Assembly (NCBI GenBank): GCA_903813345.2
Contig: CAIIXF020000008.1
Span: 21,872,822-21,936,821 of the forward strand
Direction: 5' to 3'
DNA from: Owenia fusiformis
Taxonomy: Eukaryota > Annelida > Polychaeta > Sabellida > Oweniidae
Length of the DNA stretch: 64,000 nt
Shown: piece after piece, positions 23,401-33,271 of the stretch
Layout of the letters: each line of letters opens with the position of its first letter
Numbering within the stretch: position 1 is the stretch's first letter
Notes under the pieces: model-generated
Told to the model about the DNA's origin: nothing
Databases searched by the model: none
Seen by the model: the letters and a program-made list of their open reading frames with translations, nothing else
Position numbers and translations under genes: made by a program

Positions 23401-26400
23401 GAGTAAATTCTGTTTGTACAGTAAAACTCTAACAATGGCAACATAACCAAGGTGGTATAATTTACTGGATTGGTCTATTTTATGTTTTTACATACTTGGT
23501 CTAGTTCATGGATCCTCCTCTGTAGAAATACAAGCACCTCACCACTGTGAGGTTTCAGCAAATGTCTCATCATCTCTAACACTGGATCATCTAAACCAAC
23601 TAAAGCAGAATTGAATATAAGTGGCTAGTGCAATAGAGTAGAAGAAATCTTCTATTATGTCTCTCTATTCATCAATCTATTTGGCTATACATGTATTTGC
23701 AACAGAGAATGTGGGGCAACACTTTGAGTTGTTGAATGATTAAAAGCGCAATACAGGATACATTCTGCTCAAGAAATTCTGTATTGGACACGAGATGAAG
23801 TCGAGTGCCAATACGGAATATCGAGAGCAGAATATATCCTGTATTGCAATTCAAATCATTCTATAACGTTTTTATTGTATGATCTTAGTCCAATTTAACC
23901 TAGGAGATAATCCCCAAGAAATATTCTGTATTCTCTGTATTACTACTGAGATTGTTCCCTCCATACCAATATTTTCTGTATTGCTCCAGAGATGATCAAA
24001 GGGGACAATCTCAGTACCAATACAGATTGGTACAGCACAAGAAAACTGACCAATCAGAGGGCTTCATTTTACAGATCATACGATAATTTAATGCATTGAA
24101 TGTCTGAAAATCAGTTGTTTATTGTATTTACATGTACTCAATTATCAACATTCAATTTTCTCAATCTCATTCTTACTCTCATAAAATATCACAGATGACA
24201 AAAGTAATTAATCAAAAATCACAATATTTTATTAAGCTTGATGAGTCAGTTTATACCTGGACCAGCCTCTTCATAAATCATCAGCATGAACTGCAGAGCA
24301 CGGTCAACTTTCACAGAGGGCATGTAGGCATTTGAGTTCATCTGATTCAATACATCAATCACTGGGTGAAATATAGCTTGAATTCCATTGGTTCTTTCAT
24401 TGTAGTCAAGGTGATCATTATTCATTTGTTGATCTTTGCTTATAACACTGCTCTTGTTGATTGAAGGAATTGACATTGCATCATGGTACATGAGTAGAAA
24501 TCTTGCAATGACGAGGCTGCTTTGAGATTTCAAAACCTGACTATCGCCATCTATAAATAAATAATTTGATTATATTTTGTGAAAAAGTTTCAGCACACAT
24601 GGCAAAATGTTCAACATGTTTTTTGTTACTTTAATACATACCATCTGTCAACTGGACAAACAACAAATCTTTCAGGCTGCTTTGTAAATAGTCCCTGACG
24701 TCTGCAGCTGACCAATTTACATAATTACTTCCAGATGCATCTAAAAGCCATTGAGAACATTCCATCCACAGCAGTAGAGGTCTCTGAATACACTCATCGG
24801 TGCGTAGTACAGCTAGGAACTGACTAACATCATGAATCGAGACCTGCATCTGGAAAATATAATGGAATTATCTAATAACAAGGCATCCACATGCAAACTG
24901 TCACCACCTGCCATTTGTTACAGACACTGACCACTAAACACGAATCATAAACACAAAAAAAGTTAAAGACTAAAGCAAACTTCTGGTGGTATACGGTATA
25001 TGTTTCCAATTTAATAAATTAAAACAAAGATTCCAGTTGTTGACTTGGATACATTCCAAGTGGCTTCATTAAAATTACTGACAATTATTGGAAATAATGA
25101 TTTTGAAAATGGAAGTGTTATGTTTCTTAAATTGCCAAGATTGATTCATAGTGTTGAAACTATCAGTTGGTACAGCTGGTGGTGGTAAACTTCAGTTGGC
25201 CCTGAGCTAATGTCATAACCAGACTCTATCTGTACAGTGTTTCATAAGTCATGAGATTCTTTTAAGGAGACAACAGATAAAATTTTCTTGTAAACTGGTA
25301 GCTTTGTAACTCTCATATTCAGGATTACTATTACATGTCTATCCAAATTCTTTATTTTTGTTTCCATCATAAAAGTCTCATGACCTCTGTATATCTGCAT
25401 TTCTCATATACTTACCATATCAATGAGGTTAAGGACTGTTCTTGTAACAAACACCTGTGTTGCTCCTCTAAGGTAGGTGTTCATTGAACTAAACAGCCGG
25501 ATGACAATTTCTCTGAAAGTCAATAAATCATTTTTTGCTTTTAATTACATTTTTTAGTTCCTTTTCTATATAAAATATGATGATAATAAGTCAATAGTTT
25601 TGTGAGGACTTTCGACTTCTTACACCTTATTTTAAAGTTCTCTCATACCTTTATAGATGTACTATATTATGTATGTCATATAAACCTACCTCAAATTCCC
25701 AATAGATCCAGCACCTAAAAGACCAGATTTAGGAAGTTCTGCTAATGCTTGGCTGACATATAAAAAAGTTGGGCCTCCCCAGGATTCTCTAGCCACACCA
25801 TTAATGAAACTTTCAAAGAACTGTGTCCTCTTTAAGGGTTCTATGACATCATGGCAGTTAGTCAGGAATGTCCCTAGACTCTTAGCTAAAGGTGGAATGG
25901 ATCCTAAACATCCTTCAAATGACCTTCAAAACACATACACAAATATGCATTTTTGAATGTCAAAGTGAGTGTCAAAATGAAAAAGACAAAATAGTATTAA
26001 ATCACAATTTTTATGAAATTTCTAAAAATTGTAGGATAAGAATCAAATAGAATTTGACAACATTTATACTATGAGGTCTTGGTTTAATTGTAGAATTTTG
26101 ATTTTAGAATTTTTTTGAAAATGATGTTTTTTTAAGCATACTCCAATTACATGCATATGGTTGAAAGACAAACCTCGCGTACAGACTTGAATCTGTCAAG
26201 ATCTTCACCAGTTCACCACAGAAGAACTGGAAATACAAATTTTAATCATCAGACATCAAGTGTTAATTTGTTTTCTTTCTGATCCATTTAATTTCAATAT
26301 CTATGACACATATCATAATAGACTAGATGCGAGTAGAAATAATCTTGATTTATGTCATTAAGAATTTGGAATCTACATGTAAAATTACATAAATTAACGT

Positions 26401-29400
26401 GGTTTTGGAAAGAGTTTATCAACTTTGAAAATTTTATTTCCCCATCGGCAGATATTAGAGAGTTTAAACTAGCGATATTTTGCACAACGTAACCGTGAAC
26501 GCAAAGTCAATGAAATAATACAGTAATGTATATAGCACGCATACAAAACAAGCGCTACTTGGTCTACTTAAAATACCCGATCAGCTTCAGAGCTGTGTTT
26601 AGAACGGTATATTTACAATTTCATGTTGGTGGCAACGGGAATTATTATACTCATGACGATTGATTACTATCTGGGAATTTTGATTTGGTTGCATAGTATT
26701 ATGCTTTCTGAAGAAAATGATGTATGTCAGAAACGAGCATGTTTAAAATATGTATCATACAAGTTGTAGAAAACTCGCTATATACCTATTAATGGCATAT
26801 TACACGATGATGTGTAGTCTATGCAACGGACTCACTAAGTAAACCCTGTTACTGGACGATTGTTTATGTGAGAAAACTATGTGCATTTATATAGGGCAAC
26901 TTGTGCATACAGGTTGATGTTTCGATTTTATGTGTATTGCTTAAAGTCTCTAATATTTTCTTTTACTGGACATATTTTAATTTGTATTAAATTTGAGATA
27001 AGGGTAATAAGGGTAATATGTTTTTTCCCCGAATTAGCCAGCTGGTAACTACCAACTTGCATATGAGTAATTCAGCAACACAGTACAATATTACATTTTT
27101 CTTATCAATAAATCATAAAAATTTGTAGTTAAGATTGTATTCCATCCAACATGAGTATTTTTAGAGCTTAGATGAAAATGAGGATGCACTTAATATTTCA
27201 TTTAAATATATGATAATCTAACAAAATGACATTGTAGAGAGATTACCTTGTCGCAACCCTGTTCCAACATGGGGCACAACTTAAGATCAATATCAAATAA
27301 TGATTGGACAGCCCAGCGCAGAATATTGGCACTTTCATGTATGGAGGCACGTTTGATGATTGTGCACAACCAGGAAGTATGAAAAGTGGTACCTGAAACA
27401 AGCAGTTTATCATATAAATACATTGTATTTGATTATTACACACATATTACATAGAGACGAATATAAATCTTATGTACAGTATTTCAATTTCTCAGATGCC
27501 TATATTCAAAATAGAATATACAACAGATGTATACAACTATAAATAATGTATACTGCATTTTTATAATTATATGTACATAGATGTAAGCAAAAAGCTATTG
27601 TCCATGAGGAACAATGGGATAAGTCTATATGTTTCATTTCAAACTTACCTATAGTAGTTGCACAAGAGGCATTTACCAAGTTTTCGAACCTAGGCATCAC
27701 TGGTCTAATGACATGAGTCTGCAAGAAAAACCAAATAACATTCTGTGGAAATACATAGTCAAAAAATAAAGAAAATGAAATAATAATATAACAAACCTAA
27801 GGCTAGAAATGAATGAAGCCACTGCCTTTTAGTCTTAAAGGATTGGTATCGTTATGGTGAACTTTTTGAACACACATTTCTCTTAAACCAGTCATCAAAA
27901 AATACTAAAAATTATACACACCGTCAATCTTTTTCTCTATATTGTTTTAAAAAATACATCAGACACTTTTTTTGATCTTGGTATCATATGTTCGGAATGA
28001 AATGAAACATCGATCTGAACCTCATTGGAACAAAATGACATATACACAACATGTTTCGTTTGGTTGATTTAAAAAAGGTACATGTATCTTGTAAATGACA
28101 TAAAAGATTTATCTTAATTTTTATCTATTTTTGTTTTAATTTTTTGAATACTTTTTGTTAAATCAACAAAACTTTCCTTTGTATAACTATAATATTGAGA
28201 GGTCTAAGAAAATGTTGTATATGCTATTTTGTTCCAACAAGGTTCAGGAAGATCTTTTATTTTATTCTCAAGAATTGGTAGAAAGGGACAAAAAACAATT
28301 GCACTAAAAAACAAAAATTGTTCACAAAAAATTGTATGAAATATATTTAAATAATTTCGCATTAAATTGTTGTCAATCAGTGACCATTACATAAAAGACA
28401 GTATGTTTTCAATAATTGGTTTAAGAGAAAAACATTGTTGAATTAAGTTCACCATATCAATACCAATCCTTAGTGCTGAAATGATCTAAATGGACCTACT
28501 GTAATGCCCAATAATATGACTAATTTCTATCTCAACCTTCTTTGTAAAACAAATTTCCTGATTATGACAAACCAAATTTTTACATGATTACAGAAAGAAT
28601 CGAATTAAAAGGCAGGTCACCTGTTTCTCATCAAGAGTTTCCATCAATAGGAAATAATCCTCCCATATACTGCTGAGCTTCTCACCATCTTTCTTACTCC
28701 ATTGGAATATTGGGACATTGTCTGGACCAAAAGCAAATGTAAGATTCTGCTTTTGATGTTCACATGTATCAACCATCCTCTTCAGCAAGTACATTGAGCG
28801 TTTTCGGCTTAGAGGATTTTTATGAGAAATCCCATATTGGATTATTTCCCAGAATTTCTTTTGGTGTCGAATTTCAAAAATGGGTTTACCATCAATTGGT
28901 AAATATCTGTCTGACAGACCACAGAGAAGCATATATGCCCTCTGTATACCCGAATCCCCTTGGACGTATGTTTCTTTAATGATGTCCCATACACGTTCAA
29001 GTGAAGTACTTATTTCTGAGTTTGAAAGATCTAATACAGCTGGAAAGACCATTGTTAATATTTTTCCACAAAATGCATCTTCGGTTATTTGTAGAGAAAT
29101 AATAATTTGCTCAAATATCTCATTAATCCATGTGGATTTTGTTGACCAATTGAAGTTGCATTTCAGGAGATGAGACATCAAGTCCAGGGTACCAAATATG
29201 CTCATGTTTTGAGAATTTACAACTTTTCGAGAACTTTCTTTGTTAAATAGGCGAAGATTCGTCAAGCCAAACTCCTGAAAATGTTCCTGTTGCTCATTGG
29301 TTGAGAACTCTACACAATTGGCAAACAAGGCGTTTATATTAATCCAGATTTCTGTCATATCATCCTCATCATTATCCTGTTTGATATTTGATAATATGAA

Positions 29401-29616
29401 TATTATCTGGTCAATAACATCCTTAGAAATACTCTGATCTACGTTGGCAGATCCATTCAATATCAAAGTCAAAAACTGCAATGTCTTGTTAACCTCTACC
29501 AAATCATCCCTATTTGAGATTTCTAACCTCCTTAAGGTTGTTAGGCTATCCTTTATCAACTCTGGGTATGCATCAGTTTTATCCAGTCTTTTTAGCAATA
29601 ACTTTACAGGTTCCAT
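6499..29616 (-). CDS. TARBP1: TARBP1-type tRNA (guanosine-2'-O)-methyltransferase, 24 coding exons
   Basis: Exons in transcript order: 29616-28621, 27718-27649, 27392-27247, 26226-26174, 25923-25690, 25512-25416, 24849-24642, 24550-24257, 23599-23496, 22895-22761, 22558-22160, 17184-17005, 13564-13398, 13024-12953, 12702-12468, 11407-11225, 10933-10847, 10367-10180, 9256-9175, 8792-8612, 8470-8294, 7665-7541, 7183-7047, 6655-6499. All junctions are GT-AG and phases agree, giving 4,707 nt (1,568 residues plus stop). Human TARBP1 is about 1,620 residues, so the gene looks complete. The N-terminal two thirds are helical-repeat-like. The C-terminus is a SPOUT (SpoU/TrmH) methyltransferase with [24 protein letters not shown] and [18 protein letters not shown], the knot and cofactor-binding motifs. 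In the known family the enzyme 2'-O-methylates guanosine 18 of some tRNAs. Start: first in-frame Met of exon 1; a CAG acceptor at 29641-29643 allows a 5' non-coding exon. Exon borders are by eye; a few could shift. Confidence 0.92.
7381..7492. repeat. Dispersed short repeat, 'GTCACCACC' family, copy 1
   Basis: Begins ACAAGGCATTAACATGCAAA, then ATGTCACCACCT, GTTACAGACACC and CAAAAAGTTG, and ends near GATGGTGACAT. Other copies with the same order of landmarks lie at 12722-12842, 14319-16052 (split by an array), 24876-24979, 52008-52092 (reversed) and 54331-54436. The ends (GTCACCACC and GGTGGTGAC) are mutually inverted, as in a MITE. Confidence 0.65.
7780..7980. repeat. CCGCCAAATT-rich repeat, possible MITE
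   Basis: Several copies of CCGCCAAATT and close variants in a 200-bp intronic stretch, bounded by TTATTTTGGCG near 7800 and CGCAAAAATAAAATAGCGCC near 7950, which are roughly inverted. It lies in the TARBP1 intron before exon 22. Confidence 0.35.
9514..10087. mobile_element. Fold-back element with GGGCCC-rich core
   Basis: The arms AGAAAAATATATTTAGGAAA (from about 9514) and their complement (to 10087) pair, as do the next ~120 bp including TTCTGAAGAATTGAG and GGAGGGTGGCATTACATTG. Inside, CACTGGCGGATTAGG and its complement (about 9635-9966) bound a second palindrome of runs of G and C (GGGCCCGGGCCCCCC) and repeated TTGGGCCC motifs. CACTGGCGGAT resembles hAT-type ends. Frames in this block are repeat translations. 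It ends 93 bp from TARBP1 exon 18. Confidence 0.7.
10095..10137. mobile_element. Isolated hAT-like terminal fragment
   Basis: AAATTTGGGCCCCCCCC followed by CCCAGATCCGCCCCTGC. The last part, read on the - strand as GCAGGGGCGGATCTGGG, is a common hAT-type terminus. No partner end was found nearby other than the adjoining palindrome. Confidence 0.35.
11547..12441. mobile_element. DNA transposon remnant with GAGGCTGTTTCTCGAAA ends
   Basis: The left end GAGGCTGTTTCTCGAAAGTT and the right end (complement of AAAGTTTCGAGAAACAGCCT) are inverted copies, followed inward by ATTAACGAATCGTTAA-type palindromes on both sides. The 895-bp element shows no clear transposase. No target duplication is evident. 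It ends 27 bp from the end of TARBP1 exon 15. Confidence 0.6.
12722..12842. repeat. 'GTCACCACC' family repeat, copy 2
   Basis: Carries AACATGCAAAATGTCACCAC, CAAAAAAAGTTGGAGACTAT and ATGGTGATGACATAATA in the family order. It sits in the TARBP1 intron just upstream of exon 15. Confidence 0.6.
13670..14137. mobile_element. hAT-like MITE
   Basis: The ends are TAGTGTTGTCGCGAT and its complement ATCGCGACAACACTA. Flanking octamers ATACACAC (13662-13669) and AAACACAC (14138-14145) agree at seven of eight bases, fitting the 8-bp target duplication of hAT elements. The interior near each end is full of ATCGATG and CATCGCGAT motifs. No transposase frame is seen. Confidence 0.7.
14319..16052. repeat. 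'GTCACCACC' family repeat split by the tandem array
   Basis: The left part (14319-14353) is ACAAGGCATTAACATGACAA then ATGTCACCACCT. The right part (15944-16052) has GTTACAGACGCC, a CCGGACGCC-rich stretch, GGAGACCATAACAATATGTC and GGTGGTGACATAATA. In other copies these parts lie only a few bases apart, so the array grew or inserted between them. Confidence 0.65.
14391..15900. repeat. 136/148-bp tandem array rich in AGGTCA half-sites
   Basis: About eleven units, with CAGATTTGAATTTCTGAGAA starts near 14391, 14558, 14694, 14829, 14978, 15125, 15261, 15409, 15558, 15724 and 15849. Unit length is about 136 or 148 bp, the longer form having an extra GTCAAATCTTAA. Most units contain TGACCTTTTTTGACCT and AGGTCATTGAAGGTCA, i.e. 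two direct repeats of the nuclear-receptor hexamer with 4-bp spacing. It lies in TARBP1 intron 12. Confidence 0.9.
16262..16640 (+). pseudogene. Mariner transposase remnant
   Basis: An open stretch carries [20 protein letters not shown], recognisable as the mariner block around the second catalytic Asp, where intact enzymes read (H)DNA..H then PPYSPDLAPSD. Here the DNA and PDLAPSD residues are changed. After a stop, a second frame continues with [14 protein letters not shown]-like sequence. Stops and frame changes show it is dead. It shares its strand with no host gene and lies antisense inside TARBP1 intron 12. Confidence 0.65.
17185..18662. other. TARBP1 intron 11, proximal part, nothing recognised
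   Basis: AT-rich intronic DNA with no repeat, exon or RNA gene that I can support. It leads to a CAC-end transposon at 18663. Confidence 0.5.
18663..19070. mobile_element. CAC-end palindromic transposon, 5-bp duplication, copy 1
   Basis: The left end CACGCGGTCCTAACTT and the right end (complement CACGTGGTCCTAACTT) are inverted. ACAAT occurs immediately outside both ends (18658-18662 and 19071-19075), a perfect 5-bp target duplication. The arms are long and meet near 18866 around TTTTGGTCCCCAGCTG and its complement. Family landmarks are TTTGAAAATCAAGGATTATG, CCGTTTTTCTTCAAACTTGT and GGTCCCCAGCTG. Relatives: 48132-63431 and 58164-58413. Confidence 0.85.
19403..21355 (+). CDS. Secreted/surface Ig-MAM protein with Thr-rich stalk
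   Basis: A single uninterrupted 650-codon frame. Residues 1-22 are a signal peptide. Residues about 35-125 form an Ig-like domain with Cys49 and Cys109 in the DVGWYEC context. Residues 131-305 look like a MAM domain: [15 protein letters not shown] at its start, [20 protein letters not shown] in the middle, final Cys305. Residues about 306-525 are Thr/Ser/Glu-rich, including ten [10 protein letters not shown] units (about 390-489), a mucin-like stalk likely to be O-glycosylated. A KR pair near 535 may be a cleavage site. The end (AGGGKPVQ, then a hydrophobic tail at 633-650 with nothing after it) fits a GPI-anchor signal, though a membrane anchor is possible. The start is the first Met, with TATTATAAG about 40 bp upstream. 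The gene is intronless and antisense within TARBP1 intron 11. MAM-Ig proteins act in adhesion or recognition; the ligand is unknown. Confidence 0.85.
   Translation: MEFFHILKAIVISLILVSHVVSDNSHHENFIKVDPMIVVRLNTDAVIPCTSTSENTTVDKNTKYRFFTYEYGDTNQIRIELLSNDKYTVKDSSLLIHQFQYNDVGWYECDIINEDANETVKIPVEGIFTSCDFNTDFCDFEKDESVNWLRRFTPMDNTKRPDLHDLCSKTFVNKIIGNDSKPSYYIYIEAEPDKVMRDPTPYLRSPLFPVLEHECGLYLKVQFETYSNDTFWIKHTNPTSFNGGKQISTAFHGPMPRFLEFTAKPNPPSKKYDDNIYFVLDKIEIRIARDAWVKGDIFMKGTGVCNSTDETESPIHDESTTTESKTTGQTADDTEIMTTESPKVGTETKTTESTIGGTETKTTESTTGGTETKTSESKIVDTEPTTKTTAGTEAKTTESAGTEAKKTESAGTEAKTTESAGTEAKTTESAGTEAKTTESAGTEAKTTESAGTEAKTTESAGTEAKTTESAGTEAKTTESVGTEAKTTESEIDETEPTTTETTGGTDATTPEAPIDDTTTTEATQPEDSKDVDTKRQVKDSTTKGVNEKDIEDQLLDLISDQIHPKDNATSISKVTDNATAILYNGEDTEEEINDFNAGCKQYFTVTTESSTTTTESSTTTTARAGGGKPVQTYYNILLFLCSTIYAIIGI
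20570..20871 (+). repeat. 30-bp coding minisatellite, ten copies
   Basis: GGTACTGAAGCCAAGACAAC recurs every 30 bp from 20571 to 20841 with only a few base changes (AAGAAA in copy 2, AAAACA in copy 9, TTGG in copy 10). It encodes the [10 protein letters not shown] stalk repeats. Frames read on the other strand or in other phases here are shadows. Confidence 0.95.
21779..21784 (+). terminator. Candidate polyadenylation signal of the Ig-MAM gene
   Basis: AATAAA about 425 bp after the stop codon; no closer canonical signal was seen. The frame at 21540-21833 lies in this presumed 3' UTR and has no visible domain. Confidence 0.4.
23731..24098. mobile_element. Palindromic MITE in TARBP1 intron 8
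   Basis: A strong hairpin (23731-23859): GCAATACAGGATACATTCTG pairs with CAGAATATATCCTGTATTGC. Wider inverted pieces, TATTGTATGATC near 23875 and GATCATACGATAA near 24075, suggest a larger element. No coding sequence is seen. Confidence 0.55.
24876..24979. repeat. 'GTCACCACC' family repeat, copy 4
   Basis: AACAAGGCATCCACATGCAA, CTGTCACCACCTGCC, GTTACAGACACTGACC and CAAAAAAAGTTAAAGAC occur in family order just upstream of TARBP1 exon 7. Confidence 0.6.
26227..27246. other. TARBP1 intron 3, nothing recognised
   Basis: About 1 kb of AT-rich intron. The frame at 26294-26485 shows no domain. No repeat or RNA gene was identified. Confidence 0.5.
27838..28471. mobile_element. MITE in TARBP1 intron 1 sharing the peptide-gene 3' segment
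   Basis: The ends AAGGATTGGTATCGTTATGG and the complement of CCATATCAATACCAATCCTT are inverted, followed by GGTTTAAGAGAAA-type inverted pieces, giving terminal repeats of about 60 bp. The interior 28076-28400 matches 4605-4890 in reverse complement at high similarity. Confidence 0.7.
28621..29616 (-). CDS. TARBP1: TARBP1 coding exon 1 (N-terminal 332 codons)
   Basis: This is the longest exon. It ends with METLDEKQ, and a GT donor follows at 28620-28619; the apparent stop at 28588 is intronic read-through. The stretch [14 protein letters not shown] and the following [20 protein letters not shown] are the parts most like vertebrate TARBP1, near the end of its exon 1. Upstream sequence shows no further coding exon of the family. 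Confidence 0.85.
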
Positions 29617-29819
29617 CTTGACAAGATGTGTCTCTGCAGCCTGTAGATATGTAGATTAGTCAATGCCTGGAAAGGTGATAATCTGATTACTAGAATGTCT
29701 TCTAATACTAGGATAATGTACATCCTGACTTTCAACCAAAAATATTGATTTGTAGTCTCAAACTTTGAGAAACTTAGATAGCACAGTTTGGGACCTAGTT
29801 TGATGACCTTGAACCTTGA

Positions 29820-30010
29820 AAATTTTACTTTTTCAGAGCTGACTAGGTCTTTTGTAATTAAGCTGACTAGAATTTGAATCCAATAAATCCACTTTTTTGA
29901 CCTTTCGCAGGTCACTGAAGGTCAAATCTAAGAACTAAGGTCAGCTTTGAATTCCTAGGAACTTGTGAATGATTTTTTAAAGATCTTTGGTCAAAGCAAG
30001 TTGGCAAATA
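29820..30010. repeat. Diverged copy of the AGGTCA-rich repeat unit
   Basis: CTTTTTTGACCTTTCGCAGG, CACTGAAGGTCAAATCTAAG, TTTGAATTCCTAGGAACTTG and GGTCAAAGCAAGTTGG follow the same order as in the array at 14391-15900. It lies upstream of TARBP1 exon 1, in the probable promoter or 5' region. Confidence 0.6.
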
Positions 30011-30430
30011 ACCTATTTGTACCGTTTTTTGATGTTAAATATCTCAAAAACAGTAAACATTTAATACTGACATATATTCATCAATTAGTAGAGAATACTT
30101 AAATCCAGTTACAATTTAAATTATTTCAAGAAAAAATGAAGTATAAGGATAAACTTTGAGAAACTTGTCAATCACAAAATCTGCCACTGACTTTATCATG
30201 GGATTTCAACTAGAATTCTAATTGAAAGCTCATGACTGTATACATGTGAAAGTTCCCAGAAAATGACAGTCCTAGACTTTTTGTCAAATATTATAGAGTA
30301 AACACCAAACACTGTAACTACTGGAGCTTTGAAATATTCAGAGGACATATGTTGCACATACAGCAACTACCATTTTTATCATATGCTATGACCCCACTTT
30401 TTATAAATCCTGGAATCGGAGAAATTTTAG

Positions 30431-30757
30431 ATGTTTGGAACTACTTTGAATTTAAAAAATAAGCAATCAAATGACTATATTGCAACAGTATATAAAAATA
30501 GAAACATTTGAACTTGTCCTAACTTTTGTATATTTCAGATATTTATGTATAATGTGCAGCAGCCATGTTATTTTTCCGAAAATAACATGGCAGAGAGGCA
30601 TCAAAATATAAGAGGCCACAGATATGATAGCTAAACAACAAAACAAACTAAAATATACAAAAGTTAGGACATGTATAAATGTCTCTATTTTTACATATAC
30701 TGTTTCAATATGGTCCTTTGATTGCTTATTTTTTAAATTCAAAGCAGTTCCAAACAT
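30431..30757. mobile_element. Palindromic MITE, ~110-bp arms
   Basis: ATGTTTGGAACTACTTTGAA pairs with the complement of TTCAAAGCAGTTCCAAACAT. The arms continue through ATAAGCAATCAAA and TCCTAACTTTTGTATATTT. The frame at 30467-30757 is hairpin sequence and not a gene. Confidence 0.7.
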
Positions 30758-31169
30758 TTAAGGTACAGCTGGAAAATAACATTTTGGTAAAAAATTATTG
30801 TGACATGTTATTTTCTGGTACAAAATAAAGTATGAAGGCATGTGTCAATTTCCTTGCTTTTTTCAGGAAAGTATCATTCCATTGTCTTCTTTTAGAATAT
30901 CTGGTAGGACTTCAATGGGAATTCAGGAAATACTGATATTTCACACTTTCATATTTTTCGGCTTTGTATAAAAAACCTCCTACCTCATACCCACCTACCC
31001 ACGTACGTGGGACATGATACAGTCTTTGAAGGGTTCAATTTTAAAGATCTTAGTTTATTAAATCTTAGTTTATGATGAATTATAGATGCATTTGTAACGA
31101 CCCTTGATAGCTAGTTGCTACTACATCCCAGCTGGGTTGATTCCCACTCGGGACATCAAATTTAGCATA

Positions 31170-31949
31170 CCGTATTCTCTGTAATTACCGCCCACTCTCT
31201 AATAAGCGCCCACCCCGCTTCACAAAGTTCAAGAAACATCGAGGAATCAACAAGAATTGAAGAATATATCAGGAAAAAAATATTTCTCAAAATCCAGGAG
31301 CGGGCGATAATAGAGTACTTACCCTAAAACTGCTGTAAACACGACGCGTTTTGTAATTCTATGCATCCTCTCGATACATATCTATCGATGGGTGCTTCCC
31401 ACACCATACCATGCTAATATTGTCTCCAAATAGTCCATAATGAATGAAGGAATTGTTCTTTATCGGCATTCAGAAATTTCAAAAGCTACTGCGCAGATGT
31501 TCTGCGCATGTCAAGGTCGTGAACTTTCTGGTTTCTTTTTAATGTTTCTCGACTTTTACACGACTTTTGCACGAATAATGATGATCTCTCATCAAATTAG
31601 AAATAATGTATAACTTTAGATCGATATCCAGCAGTCTCTAGTGGAAATATTGAAGGTAATCGGCGATAATGACAAAGTGGGCGTGCCGGAAATAAATTAG
31701 ACATAGACGGGTCTTCAACCACTGTCAATATTGTCTAAGCGATCTTTACCGTATTCTCTCCAATAACAGCACTTGTCATATTATTATAAAAATATGTTGA
31801 AGAAAATGCATTCTTGTCAAGAAAAATTGCCATACATGAAATTCCTCTGGATTTCTGATTTCTTTCATACATGGGCGCTTATTAGAATGGTCTAAATAAT
31901 GTATTTTCAATTTTCTAAACGCCCTGGGCGCTAATTACAGAGAATACGG
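31170..31949. mobile_element. Nested element with CCGTATTCTCTGTAATTA ends
   Basis: CCGTATTCTCTGTAATTACC at the left and the complement of GCTAATTACAGAGAATACGG at the right, with TA outside both ends (31168-31169 and 31950-31951). Subterminal copies of CCGTATTCTCT (31750) and CGCCCAC or GGGCG motifs occur inside. No transposase frame is seen. TA flanks suggest a Tc1/mariner-class MITE. Confidence 0.7.
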
Positions 31950-32514
31950 TACTTTCTTTAAATTTCTTTATCTGGCTTGTTGGTCCTATGCTCGCGGTCA
32001 TTAGTTATTTATTCCCTCGGGCCATTACACATTAAAATGCATCCATATGCCTTTATTCTGAGGCCCGGGTATATAGTCATTATTAAAAAACAGTCTTATG
32101 CTTATACATGTAAGTTTTCTATAGTAAAAGAGAGGTAGGTCACTTCGACCAGTAGGATCCCTCATCCAACTGTATTTAGTTCGCACTGGACGAAACCACA
32201 AAATTCTTTCGCCAAGAATGGCTTTAGAATTTTTATAGCAGTTTTAATAATGGCAGCCAATGGGGATTTTCGGTCAACTTACAATAAGGGCTAAATATAT
32301 TAAAAATAAGAACAAGCAAGTGCAATGTGCAAACTGACTGCACTATTAGTAAACATCTAAAGTGTCCTCGCAAATTTCGGTTGATCGTTTCTGTAACAAT
32401 TTACCTAAAACGTCGGTTGTTGTGATAAGCTGTTCTTATTTCTTTGTTTAATTATCAAGTTTTATATGTTGACAAGGGTTTTCTGTAATGTTAAAGAAAT
32501 GTATGCTGCATGTA

Positions 32515-32625
32515 CGGAGATTCATAACCAAACATGTCTGGCCCAGTTATCTACTCCCGAACTCGTAGATCTACGACGTCAGGAGTAGATAACTGGGCCA
32601 GAGAGGTTTGGTTACGAGATTCACT
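32515..32625. repeat. Perfect-stem hairpin
   Basis: TCTGGCCCAGTTATCTACTC and GAGTAGATAACTGGGCCAGA pair exactly, extended by GAGATTCATAACCAAACA and its near complement outside. The loop is about 25 bp. Confidence 0.7.
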
Positions 32626-33271
32626 GATATGAAGATAGTGACCCCTGGATTTTCTCGTATGGAACAATATCAAAGTGAACTACATGTACCTCTCAGTATC
32701 CTGGGCCTCAGCCTTTATTTATGGATCTGTCATCTGTCTAGTCATAAACCCGGAATTGTAGAAATGTTGATAATTTGAGCTATTAAAATATTGAACCCTT
32801 CAATGACTGTATCATGTTCCACGTAGGTGGGTAGGTGGGTATGAGGTAGGAGGTTTTTTATACAAACCCGTATTTTTCCATATTTTCTTTCAAAGTTTCC
32901 AGACAACACAGGAGCTACCATTTGGTTTCCAGGTTTAAAAAAAGAAATTGTACTGTAGATCATGTCCACACTTGCTCACTTCGAGAGCCATGTTAGATCC
33001 AAATAGCTTTCGCAGGAAGTAAGTCCACACCAGTGAATTAGATCCAAAAAGAGCTACAGAAAAGAATTACATAAACTTACAAAAGCTATGGAAATAAATT
33101 CTAACCTCTATGTATTCAGTGCTCTGTTTTCTCTGTCCTAGTAAGTCCAGATATAGTGGAATTCGTGTCCATAATGACAAATAAGAACTTAAAATTGTGA
33201 AGTAGAATTCACATGTTATGCCGACTTTTCAAATGTTGAGGTGATTTTGGAGCCCGATTACGCCGCAATGT

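Larger units (their letters stand above)
30963..32876. mobile_element. Element with ~85-bp inverted ends (CCTACCTCATACCCACC)
   Basis: TTTGTATAAAAAACCTCCTA and CTCATACCCACCTACCCACG at the left, with their complements at 32790-32876. The arms also share GATACAGTCTTTGAAGGGTT-type sequence. The interior contains another complete element (31170-31949) and a short palindrome (32515-32625), but no gene. Confidence 0.65.

Noticed and set aside
32515-32625. microRNA precursor
   Set aside because: The stem is a perfect DNA palindrome with extended inverted flanks, more like a transposon hairpin; there is no sign of a processed, bulged microRNA fold.
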